Below the pieces are notes generated by a model. The model saw only the letters and a list, made by a program, of their open reading frames with translations, did not search any database and had not been told where the DNA came from. Positions 1 through 8,462 of a stretch of DNA of 64,000 nt are shown one piece after another. Both the position numbers and the translations under genes were made by a program. Each line of letters begins with the position of its first letter. The first letter of the stretch is position 1. Source of the DNA: Lysinibacillus irui (GTDB lineage: Bacteria; Bacillota; Bacilli; Bacillales_A; Planococcaceae); assembly GCF_028877475.1 (NCBI RefSeq), contig NZ_CP113527.1, positions 3,527,501 through 3,591,500 on the forward strand, written 5' to 3'.

Positions 1-743
1 AACATAATATCTAGAGCATCTAAATCTACTGAAACATAAATACGATCTACTTCATACATCAGCTGACGAAGCATTTCACGAATTGTGAGCTGTATACCAT
101 CTCGTCGCATTTGCTTTAACGTAATCATATGAATCCCTTGCTCTCTTGCGTAATGAATCATTTCAGGTGAATTGAAAAAGCCATGCAAACCGACATTATA
201 CACATGTTTCCCCTCAACAACTCCTGCTGCCATTAACTGATGAATGGGAGAATCTTGTGCTAAACCAACCTCTTCTTGATTCCTTGCATCTAAGTGTGTA
301 TCAATCTGAATAATGCCAATCCGATCTTGCGGAAAAGCATTTTTTATACCTCTTAAGGAACAGGCAGTAACCGCATGATCTCCTCCAATCAAACAAGTAA
401 AGCTTTTTTGAAAAGCAATACTTAAATTTTCCGCTGCTGCTTCGATGGCAGATTCAGAAAGCATACGATCTTGTTCATGAATCGCCACATCTCCTATATC
501 CACGACTGACAGCGCACGTAAATTAACCTGTTCATCTAAATTATATGATTGAAAACTAGGCCACACTTTACGAAATTCAGTTGGATATTGCGCTTTTGTT
601 GATCCTCCACTGGCATACGATAAAAGCGCACCATAAATTACAATATCCACATCATTTGGATTCGGATTAGCTTGCTGCTTTATCCATTGATGCATTGCTG
701 ATCCATTTTCTTGCTTCCACTGGCATTCCGGTTGAATAAACAT
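1..743 (-). CDS. Ureohydrolase (arginase/agmatinase/formimidoylglutamase family), C-terminus cut by window edge
   Basis: The reading frame starts at ATG 743 after a strong AAGGGTGG ribosome site and runs off the left edge without a stop, so about 247 residues are visible. It contains the manganese-binding motifs of ureohydrolases in order: GGDHAVT, DTHLDAR and SVDLDALD. Members hydrolyse a guanidino or formimino group (arginine, agmatine, guanidinobutyrate or formiminoglutamate), releasing urea or formamide. The exact substrate cannot be read because the C-terminal part is missing and no hut or speE neighbour is visible. It is transcribed leftward. Confidence 0.85.
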   Translation of the reverse strand, partial: MFIQPECQWKQENGSAMHQWIKQQANPNPNDVDIVIYGALLSYASGGSTKAQYPTEFRKVWPSFQSYNLDEQVNLRALSVVDIGDVAIHEQDRMLSESAIEAAAENLSIAFQKSFTCLIGGDHAVTACSLRGIKNAFPQDRIGIIQIDTHLDARNQEEVGLAQDSPIHQLMAAGVVEGKHVYNVGLHGFFNSPEMIHYAREQGIHMITLKQMRRDGIQLTIREMLRQLMYEVDRIYVSVDLDALDIM

Positions 744-924
744 TATTCTCTACCACCCTTCATATCTTTTCCATCCAAGTTAAATTTACCTACATAAATT
801 TTTACTTTCCGCAAAATGTCCTACCATAAAATTTCTACTATTATAGTACCATTCGTACATTCATTTTCGTCATTGTTTTACTTTTTTCCTCTTTTCTTTT
901 GAAATTTCTCAATTAGACAACAAA

Positions 925-956
925 AAAGCAAACTAGAAACCGATCTAGTTTGCTTT
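925..956 (-). terminator. Rho-independent terminator of the surface-glycan operon
   Basis: A perfect 13-bp inverted repeat (925-937 with 944-956, 6-nt loop) is followed on the minus strand by a T-rich tail. It lies downstream of the minus-strand operon ending at 1661, so the tandem repeat array at 1033-1656 would sit inside that operon's 3' untranslated transcript. Confidence 0.75.
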
Positions 957-1032
957 CAATAACGAAAGGGTGATTTTCATATTGTGAGTTGGCCTTATAT
1001 CTTTCATTTAAAGTGAGGAGCACCATAGTTAG

Positions 1033-1656
1033 GAGCGCTTTGCTCAGATTTTGGAGCGGTTACCTCCTCTTTTGGAGCGCTTTGTCAACACTTTCGAGCA
1101 GTTACCTTCTCTTTTGGAGCGACTTGCCACACTTTGGAGCGGTTACCTTCTCTTTTGGAGCACCTTGTCCACACTTTCGAGCGGTTACCTTCTCTTTTGG
1201 AGCGCCTTGCCCACACTTTCGAGCGGTTACCCCCCCTTTTGGAGCGCCTTACCCTCACTTTCGAGCGGTTACCTTCTCTTTTGGAACGCTTTGCCCTCAC
1301 TTTCGAGCGGGTATCACAACCTTTGGAGCGCCTTGCTCACACCTTCGAGCGGGTATCACAACCTTTGGAGCGCCTTGCCCTTACTTTCGAGCGGTTACCT
1401 TCTCTTTTGGAGCGCTTTGCTCACACCTTCGAGCGGTTACCACCTCTTTTGGAGCGCCTTGCCCTCACTTTCGAGCGGGTACCACAACCTTTGGAGCGCT
1501 TTGCCCTCACTTTCGAGCGGTTACCTTCTCTTTTGGAGCGCCTTGTCCACACTTTCGAGCGGTTACCTTCGCTTTTGGAGCGCCTTGCCCTCACTTTCGA
1601 GCGGGTATCACAACCTTTGGAGCGCCTTGCTCACACTTTGGAGCGGTTAACTCATC
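1033..1656. repeat. 21-bp tandem repeat array, about 30 monomers in 42-bp dimers
   Basis: Nearly every 21 bp a monomer begins with GAGCG. Two kinds mostly alternate: one of the type GAGCGGTTACCTTCTCTTTT, the other GAGCGCCTTGCCCTCACTTT. Some copies of the first kind carry a GGGTATCACAACC variant, so the higher-order unit is 42 bp. One monomer (1117-1136) is 20 bp and shifts the phase. Because the period is a multiple of three, several frames are open and translate into low-complexity repeats, but none has a ribosome site and no frame is favoured. I read the array as noncoding. It starts directly after the stop of the deacetylase gene and ends before the terminator at 925-956. Confidence 0.9.
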
Positions 1657-1660
1657 AAAA

Positions 1661-2653
1661 CTATTTCTGCTGTTTAAAGTGGCTTTGGCATAGCTCAGCA
1701 ACTTCATGCATGGAATAACTTTGAAAATTGTATTGGCTGCGCAACTCTTGATAATAGCGTAATAGCTCTTCCAGCATCGCTAAATTTTTATCAATGTGCT
1801 TGCCAAAATTATGAGGGTGCCACCATAAATGATAAAATGCTTGTGCCTTTGCAGCTTCGAGCATACTTTCCTTAATACGTTTTACTTTTAACCCTTCGAA
1901 TACACGCAATGGACCACAATAAGGCCTTAAAAAGGCACTTGACCGAATATTAATGAGCTGCGCCTCTTGCATTTCTGCTAGTGTTGCCATATGGTGTCCG
2001 GTTAGATTCCAATAGCTATCTAGCCATTTCTTTGCTCCGAAAAGTCTGCCCTTCTTCGTAAACTTTTGAGCTTGATACAATGCATGGTTTTCAGTTCCTC
2101 TGTAGCAAATATAGCCAGCTTCTGAACACGCTGATAAATAGTCTTTGTTTATTTGGTTACGTGGAAAGACAATGGATTTCATCGGAGCGATATATCCTTC
2201 ACTAATTGTTTTTGTAGCATGTAAATCGGCACGAAAAGCTGCCTCTGTTTGCCCCTTTTCCAAGCAATAGAAATGGGAGAAGGTATGACTTCCTATTTCC
2301 TGATGTGGTGTACGTTTAATATCCTCGATTAAAGATTTACCAAAATGTAAGAGATCCTCTTGTTCATTTTCGCCTACTTTTGCTAGCTGTGTATGTGCAG
2401 CAAAGCGCATATTTTCATATTTCACAGGGATACCTCGTAAATAATGAGCCATTTCTGCCTTTGATTCTGCAAACAATAATCCGACTGTAGCCCAAGTCGC
2501 ATGAATGTCATATTGCTCAAATAACGCTAGTATCCTGGGCAATGCTTTACGTACACCATATAGGTTTTTATTGTATTGTCCATATCGAAAAACGTCATGG
2601 ACACCCCAATTCAGCTCAAAATCTAATGAAATAACGAGACCCCCACCATTCAT
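1661..2653 (-). CDS. Polysaccharide deacetylase family protein
   Basis: This is a NodB-type carbohydrate esterase expected to remove acetyl or related groups from a surface polysaccharide. Near the N-terminus is SLDFELNWG, carrying the catalytic/metal Asp. SHTFSH at about residues 122-127 supplies the two metal-binding histidines. A WWHPHNFG segment lies near the C-terminus. I chose ATG 2653 because GGAGGAAG lies 7 bp upstream; the longer frame to GTG 2680 would place that site inside the coding region. It is the last gene of the five-gene minus-strand operon, 4 bp after the preceding stop. No signal peptide is seen, so it may act on a cytoplasmic lipid-linked precursor. Confidence 0.8.
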   Translation of the reverse strand: MNGGGLVISLDFELNWGVHDVFRYGQYNKNLYGVRKALPRILALFEQYDIHATWATVGLLFAESKAEMAHYLRGIPVKYENMRFAAHTQLAKVGENEQEDLLHFGKSLIEDIKRTPHQEIGSHTFSHFYCLEKGQTEAAFRADLHATKTISEGYIAPMKSIVFPRNQINKDYLSACSEAGYICYRGTENHALYQAQKFTKKGRLFGAKKWLDSYWNLTGHHMATLAEMQEAQLINIRSSAFLRPYCGPLRVFEGLKVKRIKESMLEAAKAQAFYHLWWHPHNFGKHIDKNLAMLEELLRYYQELRSQYNFQSYSMHEVAELCQSHFKQQK

Positions 2654-2657
2654 GTTG

Positions 2658-3404
2658 CTACTTCCTCCATTTTTGTACACCTAATAGCAGTGCACGTATT
2701 TTTGATTGGGTGATGTAGCCTGAGTAGACATGGACAATTTGGCCACCAAAGCTTAGTTTAAAGGCTCGTACATTATGACTATTTGTTAATTCACCCATAT
2801 CATATAAAACAAAACCTTGCTCCTTTAAGTGGAGTAGATTATGCCAGATTAAAAAACGATTGGCATAACGGATCGGTCGTTTTAAATGTGAAGGCATAGC
2901 TGATGCATGACAAGTAGCCTCGTAAAAAGACATCGCTCTTTTCTCATGAACAATATCTAATCGATAGCACAGTGTTTGTCCACAAATACTCTGGATCTCG
3001 GATAATAATAATGCACCCTGTTCATTTAGGAGCATGAGTGTTTCCATTTGTGACTTGCCAATTGCTTCAAGCTTTTTTCTTTTGGCAAACTGATTGTAGA
3101 ATTGCTGGAAGGCTCGCAAGTTGTCCATCGAGGGCTCTTTGTACAAAATAACTTGATAAAATTCTTTTTGGGCCCGTCGAAGGATTTTACGATTCCCTTC
3201 TGAAAGTGCTAAATATAACGAAAGCTCATGCTCTTGCAAATGAATGTGAACCGTTTCGCTTTTTACAAGCTTTCTGCTAGGTACAAGTGAATGTGTATAG
3301 CCTACAACTTTCATTGAGTTTCGAACATTTGCTGGCTTTTCTAGAAGATAAAAATGCTGCATTGCGATATTCCATCGCTTACTTTTAATGGACAGAATGA
3401 ACAT
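2658..3404 (-). CDS. FemAB/GNAT-fold acyltransferase-like protein
   Basis: The 248-residue product ends with a pattern typical of the C-terminal GNAT half of FemAB and related lipid-linked-sugar acyltransferases: a DMGEL turn followed by NVRAFKLSFGG. It probably transfers an acyl or aminoacyl group to a glycan. Start ATG 3404 follows GGAGAG at 8 bp and overlaps the upstream gene by 20 bp, which suggests translational coupling. The family assignment is by motif only, and the donor and acceptor are unknown. Confidence 0.55.
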   Translation of the reverse strand: MFILSIKSKRWNIAMQHFYLLEKPANVRNSMKVVGYTHSLVPSRKLVKSETVHIHLQEHELSLYLALSEGNRKILRRAQKEFYQVILYKEPSMDNLRAFQQFYNQFAKRKKLEAIGKSQMETLMLLNEQGALLLSEIQSICGQTLCYRLDIVHEKRAMSFYEATCHASAMPSHLKRPIRYANRFLIWHNLLHLKEQGFVLYDMGELTNSHNVRAFKLSFGGQIVHVYSGYITQSKIRALLLGVQKWRK

Positions 3405-5058
3405 CGCCCCCACTCTCCGTATATTTTTCTACACGATTTCGCTCAAAGCGAGCGAATTTAAAATGTTTCATTCGAGAAATAGGTTTATAGCCTAGCTGTA
3501 CTAAGCGCTTACGCTTACGCCATTGCCAAAAGCTTGCCGTTACCCATAGTGTTTGTGCCGGTTTTATTTTTCGAAAATAAGCTGTAATAATATCGATTTG
3601 TTTGAAAACATCATAGGCTAAAAAATAGGTCTGCTTCGGTAACGGTTCTATAATCCGCAATGAATCGACTCGCCAATTTGTGGCATGTAACGCAAAGGCT
3701 GGTTTATTCGTTTCTGCAAAGGAGTCTTTATAAATCGTATATCCCTTATAAAAGAGGGCAATGACTTCCTCCTGATCAAGCTGCATCGCTTCCTGAATCG
3801 ACATTTCTTCAAATAAGTTACCAACAGGCTGCTGTGGCGATACATCCTCTGAGGGAGTTAATTCATACAGCTCCACTTGTTTCATACGAACAAATTTTTC
3901 TACGAATTGTTGTCCATATTCTAGCCAATCTTTTAGCTTTCCATACTTTACTAAAAAACGTAACTGGCCTAGTGAATTACGCTTCCAGTCCACAATTCGC
4001 TGATTACTTTTTACGTATTCCTTAAGTCGTTGCTTTAATGATAAAAATCCTGTCAGTAAATTTGTACGTTTCGAACCACTGCTGGCAAGCATATGCCTTG
4101 TAAAATCAATGCTAGAGCGCCAGTCAAATTTATAAGGCTCATAGCCAATACTCATATCAAATAGGCGATAATTGGCTGCGAACGTTCGCTGAATGGTTTC
4201 CTGATTGACGATACGTCCAGCACCAAATAAATTAAATGTTGGCTCATGTGCAAGAGCGTAAGTTACATAACGCCCCCGACAGCAAAGTCCATATGTGAAA
4301 CCAATCCACTGATTTTCAAAGACAAGTGCATCGACCTCCACCTGTAAGGCCTCTCCCTTTAGCATTGTTAAACGTTCAAAAAAGTCTCTTTTCTTGCCCT
4401 TTGTAAATTCACTTGTATCAAGCTTTTTTGCCCAACGACGATTAAATAATCGAAACATTTGCCAAAGCTCGTCCTGCGATGGAGCACGTCTTTCTAATGA
4501 GCCTAAATTTCGTAGCTTTCGTTCGCGTCGATCGACACCATGCATTTTTCGTCGTTGATTGAAATGATGTTGAAAATCTACTTCTGAAAATGCTAGATAC
4601 GGTGTCACTACACGGAATATGCTTGTACGTAATTGTCTTTCAACAAAATATTGCTCCAAGATTTTAGTAGATGCTTTACTTTCTAATAAGCCATGGAGAG
4701 AAAAAACAACGTGTCGATATTTTTTAATCAGCTCATCAAATATAAAGGTCGCTGCTTGGAGTAACCACTGTTGTTTAGCGACTATCCCGGTATAGTTAGC
4801 AATCTGTTTACCTGCAAATGTATACACCCTTATTCCCCATCGAATAGACACCGTAAAGGGGAAAAAGGCGATGATTGTCCCCTCATGTTCAATGGCATAA
4901 AGCTCTACACGTTCTTTACGTCCAACAATTTGCCACCAATTATAAAACCAAGCAAATTCTATAAATGGGTTATCATTGTCCTCTGCTTCTAAAATGGCAT
5001 CCCAAATTTCCTTGTACCACATAAGCTCATCATCAGTTCTAATGCGAATTAATTGCAA
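3385..5058 (-). CDS. BioF2/CelD-like GNAT acyltransferase (two-domain, 557 aa)
   Basis: The N-terminal roughly 340 residues match the acetyltransferase (BioF2/CelD-like) fold found in exopolysaccharide loci, with DNDNPFIEFAWFYNWW near residues 27-42 and a GAGRI...DMSIGYEPYKFDW core. The C-terminal 200 residues form a second, basic domain. Start is TTG 5058 with AAAGGGG 7 bp upstream. It is a clear paralogue of the gene at 8463-10076, matching over its whole length with the same EPYKF-W signature. Role inferred from context: N- or O-acylation of a surface glycan sugar. Confidence 0.65.
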   Translation of the reverse strand: MQLIRIRTDDELMWYKEIWDAILEAEDNDNPFIEFAWFYNWWQIVGRKERVELYAIEHEGTIIAFFPFTVSIRWGIRVYTFAGKQIANYTGIVAKQQWLLQAATFIFDELIKKYRHVVFSLHGLLESKASTKILEQYFVERQLRTSIFRVVTPYLAFSEVDFQHHFNQRRKMHGVDRRERKLRNLGSLERRAPSQDELWQMFRLFNRRWAKKLDTSEFTKGKKRDFFERLTMLKGEALQVEVDALVFENQWIGFTYGLCCRGRYVTYALAHEPTFNLFGAGRIVNQETIQRTFAANYRLFDMSIGYEPYKFDWRSSIDFTRHMLASSGSKRTNLLTGFLSLKQRLKEYVKSNQRIVDWKRNSLGQLRFLVKYGKLKDWLEYGQQFVEKFVRMKQVELYELTPSEDVSPQQPVGNLFEEMSIQEAMQLDQEEVIALFYKGYTIYKDSFAETNKPAFALHATNWRVDSLRIIEPLPKQTYFLAYDVFKQIDIITAYFRKIKPAQTLWVTASFWQWRKRKRLVQLGYKPISRMKHFKFARFERNRVEKYTESGGDVHSVH

Positions 5059-5059
5059 T

Positions 5060-6190
5060 TTAATCCCCTTTCTTCGCTAGTTCTGAAACAGCTTGCTGAT
5101 AGACCATTATTGTTTTTTGATACATAGGGGTAAACGTGAAATACTGCAAATAACGGCATTCACTTACATTCCCCATTTGTTGCCTTAAATCGGCATCTAT
5201 TATTAGTTGGTGTAGCCTCTGCTTTAATAATTCAAAATTATCTCGTTCTACTAAAAATCCATTACCATGATCTTCTACAAGCTCTTTTACACCACCTACA
5301 TTTGTTGCAATAATAGGGAGACCTACACGCATCGCTTCAATAATAGAAATCGGCAAGCCTTCCCAATCTGACAACAAGACAAAAATGTGGCTTTTCTCAA
5401 GATAAGAATGGACATCTAATTGATTGCCTAAAAATGTTATACGTGCTGTTAAACCAGACTGTTCAACAAGTTTTTCTAAGTCAGAACGTAGTGAACCATC
5501 TCCAATTAGTTGAAGATGCCATGGAATATGCGTCAGCTCCGCCAAAGCCTTGAGTAAGATATCCTGCCTTTTTGGCACTTCAAAACGAGCAACCATAACA
5601 ATGATTGGCTGCTCCAAAAATGTTCTTTCAGTTGTTGTCCTTTTCTCTATTAGATCAATGCCATTATGAATTGTCAGTAATTTATGTGCAGGAGCCACCT
5701 CCTTCATTAGTGCTAATTCTCGATCGTATTCGGATACCGTAATAATTTTTGTAGTAAATAGCTGAACAGATTTTTCCATCCGATGGTATAGCAGCTTTTT
5801 CTTTTGTGGAACACCTTCTGTAAAACTCCAGCTATGTGCTGTAAAGATAGTTGGAATTCCTAGTAAACTACCAACTACACGACCTATGATACCTGCCTTG
5901 GATGAATGGGTGGCTACAACATCTGGTTGTATTCGTTTAAAGACAGCTCTTAATTGCCAGAATGATCGAAAGTCTTTCGCTAAATGAATCGCTCGTTGTA
6001 AGGAAGGTATATTGATGACGGGAATTTGCAGTTCTTGCAAGCGCCACAGTGATGGCTGATAGGAGCCTGTTACAACTGTCACCTCATGTCCATCTTGTTG
6101 TAATTGGATAGAAAGTGCCTCCACATGTTTTTGAGCACCTCCGACCTTATCCATTCTTGTAATAAGCTGAACTATTTTCAGTACTGCCAC
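5060..6190 (-). CDS. Glycosyltransferase family 4 (GT-B)
   Basis: This 376-residue GT-B enzyme transfers a sugar from a nucleotide donor to a lipid-linked acceptor. The N-terminus has the GGAQKHV acceptor-side glycine motif (residues 17-23). The donor-side E-x7-E motif is EGLPISIIE, followed by GLPIIATNVGG. The start is unusual: GTG 6190 overlaps the ribosome site AAGGAG, so a CTG six bases downstream with better spacing is a possible alternative. It lies 10 bp after the priming transferase and 1 bp before the acyltransferase gene. Confidence 0.85.
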   Translation of the reverse strand: MAVLKIVQLITRMDKVGGAQKHVEALSIQLQQDGHEVTVVTGSYQPSLWRLQELQIPVINIPSLQRAIHLAKDFRSFWQLRAVFKRIQPDVVATHSSKAGIIGRVVGSLLGIPTIFTAHSWSFTEGVPQKKKLLYHRMEKSVQLFTTKIITVSEYDRELALMKEVAPAHKLLTIHNGIDLIEKRTTTERTFLEQPIIVMVARFEVPKRQDILLKALAELTHIPWHLQLIGDGSLRSDLEKLVEQSGLTARITFLGNQLDVHSYLEKSHIFVLLSDWEGLPISIIEAMRVGLPIIATNVGGVKELVEDHGNGFLVERDNFELLKQRLHQLIIDADLRQQMGNVSECRYLQYFTFTPMYQKTIMVYQQAVSELAKKGD

Positions 6191-6200
6191 TCCTTATTTT

Positions 6201-6836
6201 TTAATAAGCACCCGTTCTTGCTACGATGACATAAATAGTCTTCAACATAATTTGGATATCCATCCAAAAGGAGAAATTTTCAACATATTCAATGTCATAC
6301 GAGATTTTTTGTCCATGTGATATATTCGATCTACCATTTATTTGAGCAAGCCCCGTCAATCCTGGCTTTACCTCCAGTCGCCGAGCTTGTAAAGAGTTAT
6401 AAGCATTTGTAATCGTTGGAACTTCCGGGCGTGGACCTACAATGCTCATATCACCCTTTAGCACATTTAAAAGTTGTGGGATTTCATCAATACTTAGCTT
6501 TCGAAGGATAGCGCCCACTTTTGTGATACGTGTATCTTGCTTCGTTTTAAAGTAATAATCATCAGGGATACCATTAGCACAAATAGTCGGCATATTTACT
6601 GGAACTGCCTGAATACACATTGTTCGTAGCTTCCAAATCACAAAGCGGTGATGATCGAGGCCAGTTCGTATTTGTTTGAAGAAAATGGGGCGACCCGTTG
6701 TCATGAGTAAAATGAGAAAGACTATTAACATAAGAGGAATCGTTATAAAAAGTAAAATTAAAGCCCCAATAATATCAACTATTCTTTTGCCGTACTGACC
6801 ATAGAATGTGAGATTCTGAGCTGTCTGAACGTGCAA
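6201..6836 (-). CDS. Initiating sugar-phosphate transferase (bacterial sugar transferase, PglC/EpsL type)
   Basis: This small (211 aa) phosphoglycosyltransferase moves a sugar-phosphate from a UDP-sugar to undecaprenyl phosphate, the first step of glycan assembly. It has one N-terminal membrane segment (about residues 17-46), then the cytoplasmic core with [31 protein letters not shown] and VGPRPE motifs. The start is TTG 6836 with AAAGGATG upstream; two nearby ATGs are out of frame. It is the first gene of the minus-strand operon. The locus has no Wzx flippase or Wzy polymerase, so partner genes must lie elsewhere or a single-unit glycolipid is made. Confidence 0.88.
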   Translation of the reverse strand: MHVQTAQNLTFYGQYGKRIVDIIGALILLFITIPLMLIVFLILLMTTGRPIFFKQIRTGLDHHRFVIWKLRTMCIQAVPVNMPTICANGIPDDYYFKTKQDTRITKVGAILRKLSIDEIPQLLNVLKGDMSIVGPRPEVPTITNAYNSLQARRLEVKPGLTGLAQINGRSNISHGQKISYDIEYVENFSFWMDIQIMLKTIYVIVARTGAY

Positions 6837-6929
6837 TACATCATCCTTTGCATTTTTTTAGCACTTAACACTATATATTCATTTTGTACATTTCTAGAAC
6901 TAGTATAGAAAAAGTGCTCCCTTTAAGAA

Positions 6930-6971
6930 AAAAAGAGTTATGTCAGCGTCATATGCTGAATAACTCTTTTT
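6930..6971 (-). terminator. Terminator after the OsmC gene
   Basis: A 12-bp stem (6930-6941 with 6960-6971) plus an inner TCAGC/GCTGA stem, with A-tract and T-tract on both sides. It separates the OsmC gene from the glycan operon promoter region and could work in both directions. Confidence 0.75.
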
Positions 6972-6977
6972 GCCGTA

Positions 6978-7427
6978 TTATATGCTTGCTTCTAAAATTT
7001 GAACATCACATTCAATCAAAACATTCCCCTTCACCGCTTTACTTATCATACAAGTCTGTTCCGCCTTGTGTGCTAAGCGCTCTATTCTTTTTGCAAGATG
7101 TTCCGATAGCTCTTGGACAACAATCGTTGGTTTATGGACAATTTTTTCATAAGTAAAAACGCCATTTTCTACGCTTACAAACCCATGAGCCTGCATGGAT
7201 AAAGACATCACATCTATTTCCGATCTTTCAAGCAGAGCAGCTAAGGTGATTAAATAACAGGTTGCCGCTGCACCTAAAAGCATTTCATCTGGATTTGTAC
7301 CAATCCCTGGACCATTCATTTCCTGAGGAATAGATATTTGCGTTTGTAAATTGCTTGATGTTATGTTCCCTGTCCCATTTCTTCCATCCGCCCAAGTTAA
7401 ATCCATTGTAAATTTATGCTGAACCAT
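6978..7427 (-). CDS. OsmC/Ohr family peroxide-related protein
   Basis: The 149-residue protein has the OsmC-fold pattern: GTNPDEMLLGAAATCY with one reactive Cys and EQTCMIS with the second. This fits thiol-dependent reduction of organic hydroperoxides, or a related detoxification. The start ATG 7427 has an AAAGGAGG site. It is a single-gene unit between its own terminator (6930-6971) and a 346-bp intergenic region. The exact subfamily (OsmC, Ohr or YhfA-like) is not resolved. Confidence 0.8.
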   Translation of the reverse strand: MVQHKFTMDLTWADGRNGTGNITSSNLQTQISIPQEMNGPGIGTNPDEMLLGAAATCYLITLAALLERSEIDVMSLSMQAHGFVSVENGVFTYEKIVHKPTIVVQELSEHLAKRIERLAHKAEQTCMISKAVKGNVLIECDVQILEASI

Positions 7428-7773
7428 CGTTTATATCCTCCTTTATTTTTGGCTAAGAAAAATGCGAAATATTTATCGTAAGGCAAGCAAGGCGTAGCTT
7501 ACCTTTGCTTTCTTTAACTCTACCACATTTTCAACGTGATGCTTGAAATCAAAAATTGCGTTGATTACTTCGAACAGCCACCAGTAACTTCAAGTGCAGT
7601 TTGAATCCCTAGCAAAACATTCAACCTCACTGTGTTTCGAAAGAACCATTGCCATAGCTCCACTATTAGGGGTGATTTCCTTTATCGTACAAAATCAACC
7701 ATTATTTTACGAAAAACAATGTGATAATTTTTATGGTAGAATAGAATAAATAATTCTTTAGGAGATTTTCAAA
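7428..7773. other. Intergenic region between divergent genes, no clear gene
   Basis: No convincing reading frame or RNA gene is seen. It must hold the promoters for the OsmC gene (minus) and the gene at 7774 (plus). A TATGGTAGAAT sequence about 35 bp before the plus-strand start may be an extended -10 element. Confidence 0.4.
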
Positions 7774-8421
7774 ATGATTTTAACAAAGCAAGAAGCAATA
7801 CAAGCATTAAAAAAGAACAAGTTCATCGGTTTTACGATTACAACAGGAAATATTATTATGAAAAAGATTAATAAAACCGATTATAATATTTTTGTCTTTG
7901 AAGAAGGGAAAGAAAAACCTTTACGTTATGTTGGTTCTATTATGAACGTAATGGCGACAATGAGTGATAAAGCCTCAAATAAAGACTTTTTCATTGTTGA
8001 ACAGTTACCATCAGAAAATAGTGCTGTAGAAGCTCAAACTACTGAACATGAGGCAACAACAGAAGAAAAAGTAACACCTGTTAAGGAAAAAGAAGAAACT
8101 GTTGCTGAAGAAAAAGAAGATATTGTTGTTGAAGGAAATGAGGAAAGCCGTGCTATCGCTGGCTATGAAGGATTATATGAAATGACGGCAAGTGGTCGAA
8201 TTATTACGGTCCGTGAAAACCGTGCGTTAGCTCGTTGTAATGATGAGTACGGCTTCCATATTGCACGCTTGACGAAGGATGGCAAAGCAACTAGTCATAA
8301 TGTTTTTGAACTTTGGAAACAAACATTCCCAGAACTAGAGCAAACTCATTTTAAAGGTGCTTTAAAAGCAAAATATGGTACAGGCTGTAAGCTAATCGAT
8401 AAACCTGGTATCCACTTTTAA
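7774..8421 (+). CDS. Unknown protein with a NUMOD4-like domain but no nuclease domain
   Basis: The 215-residue protein starts after TTAGGAG. Three parts are visible: an N-terminal domain (about 1-80), an acidic Glu/Val-rich linker (about 82-126), and a C-terminal domain beginning AIAGYEGLYEMTASGRI. The last pattern matches NUMOD4, a DNA-binding module normally fused to HNH homing endonucleases, including the following LTKDGK stretch that usually leads into the HNH nuclease. Here the protein ends instead. The N-terminal domain is not recognised. A regulatory or DNA-binding role is a guess. Confidence 0.6.
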   Translation: MILTKQEAIQALKKNKFIGFTITTGNIIMKKINKTDYNIFVFEEGKEKPLRYVGSIMNVMATMSDKASNKDFFIVEQLPSENSAVEAQTTEHEATTEEKVTPVKEKEETVAEEKEDIVVEGNEESRAIAGYEGLYEMTASGRIITVRENRALARCNDEYGFHIARLTKDGKATSHNVFELWKQTFPELEQTHFKGALKAKYGTGCKLIDKPGIHF

Positions 8422-8428
8422 TCATGAA

Positions 8429-8456
8429 ACACCCTCAGCTTTTTTGCTGAGGGTGT
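8429..8456. terminator. Bidirectional terminator between convergent genes
   Basis: An 11-bp GC-rich stem (8429-8439 with 8446-8456) with an all-T loop lies between the stop of the NUMOD4-like gene and the stop of the acyltransferase paralogue. Confidence 0.65.
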
Positions 8457-8462
8457 TGTCGT

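Noticed and set aside
1033..1656. CRISPR array
   Set aside because: Units are contiguous with no unique spacers, and no cas genes are present.
989..1718. Long open frames of repeated peptides across the 21-bp array on both strands
   Set aside because: They exist because the repeat period is a multiple of three and lacks stops. Several frames are open at once and none has a ribosome site.
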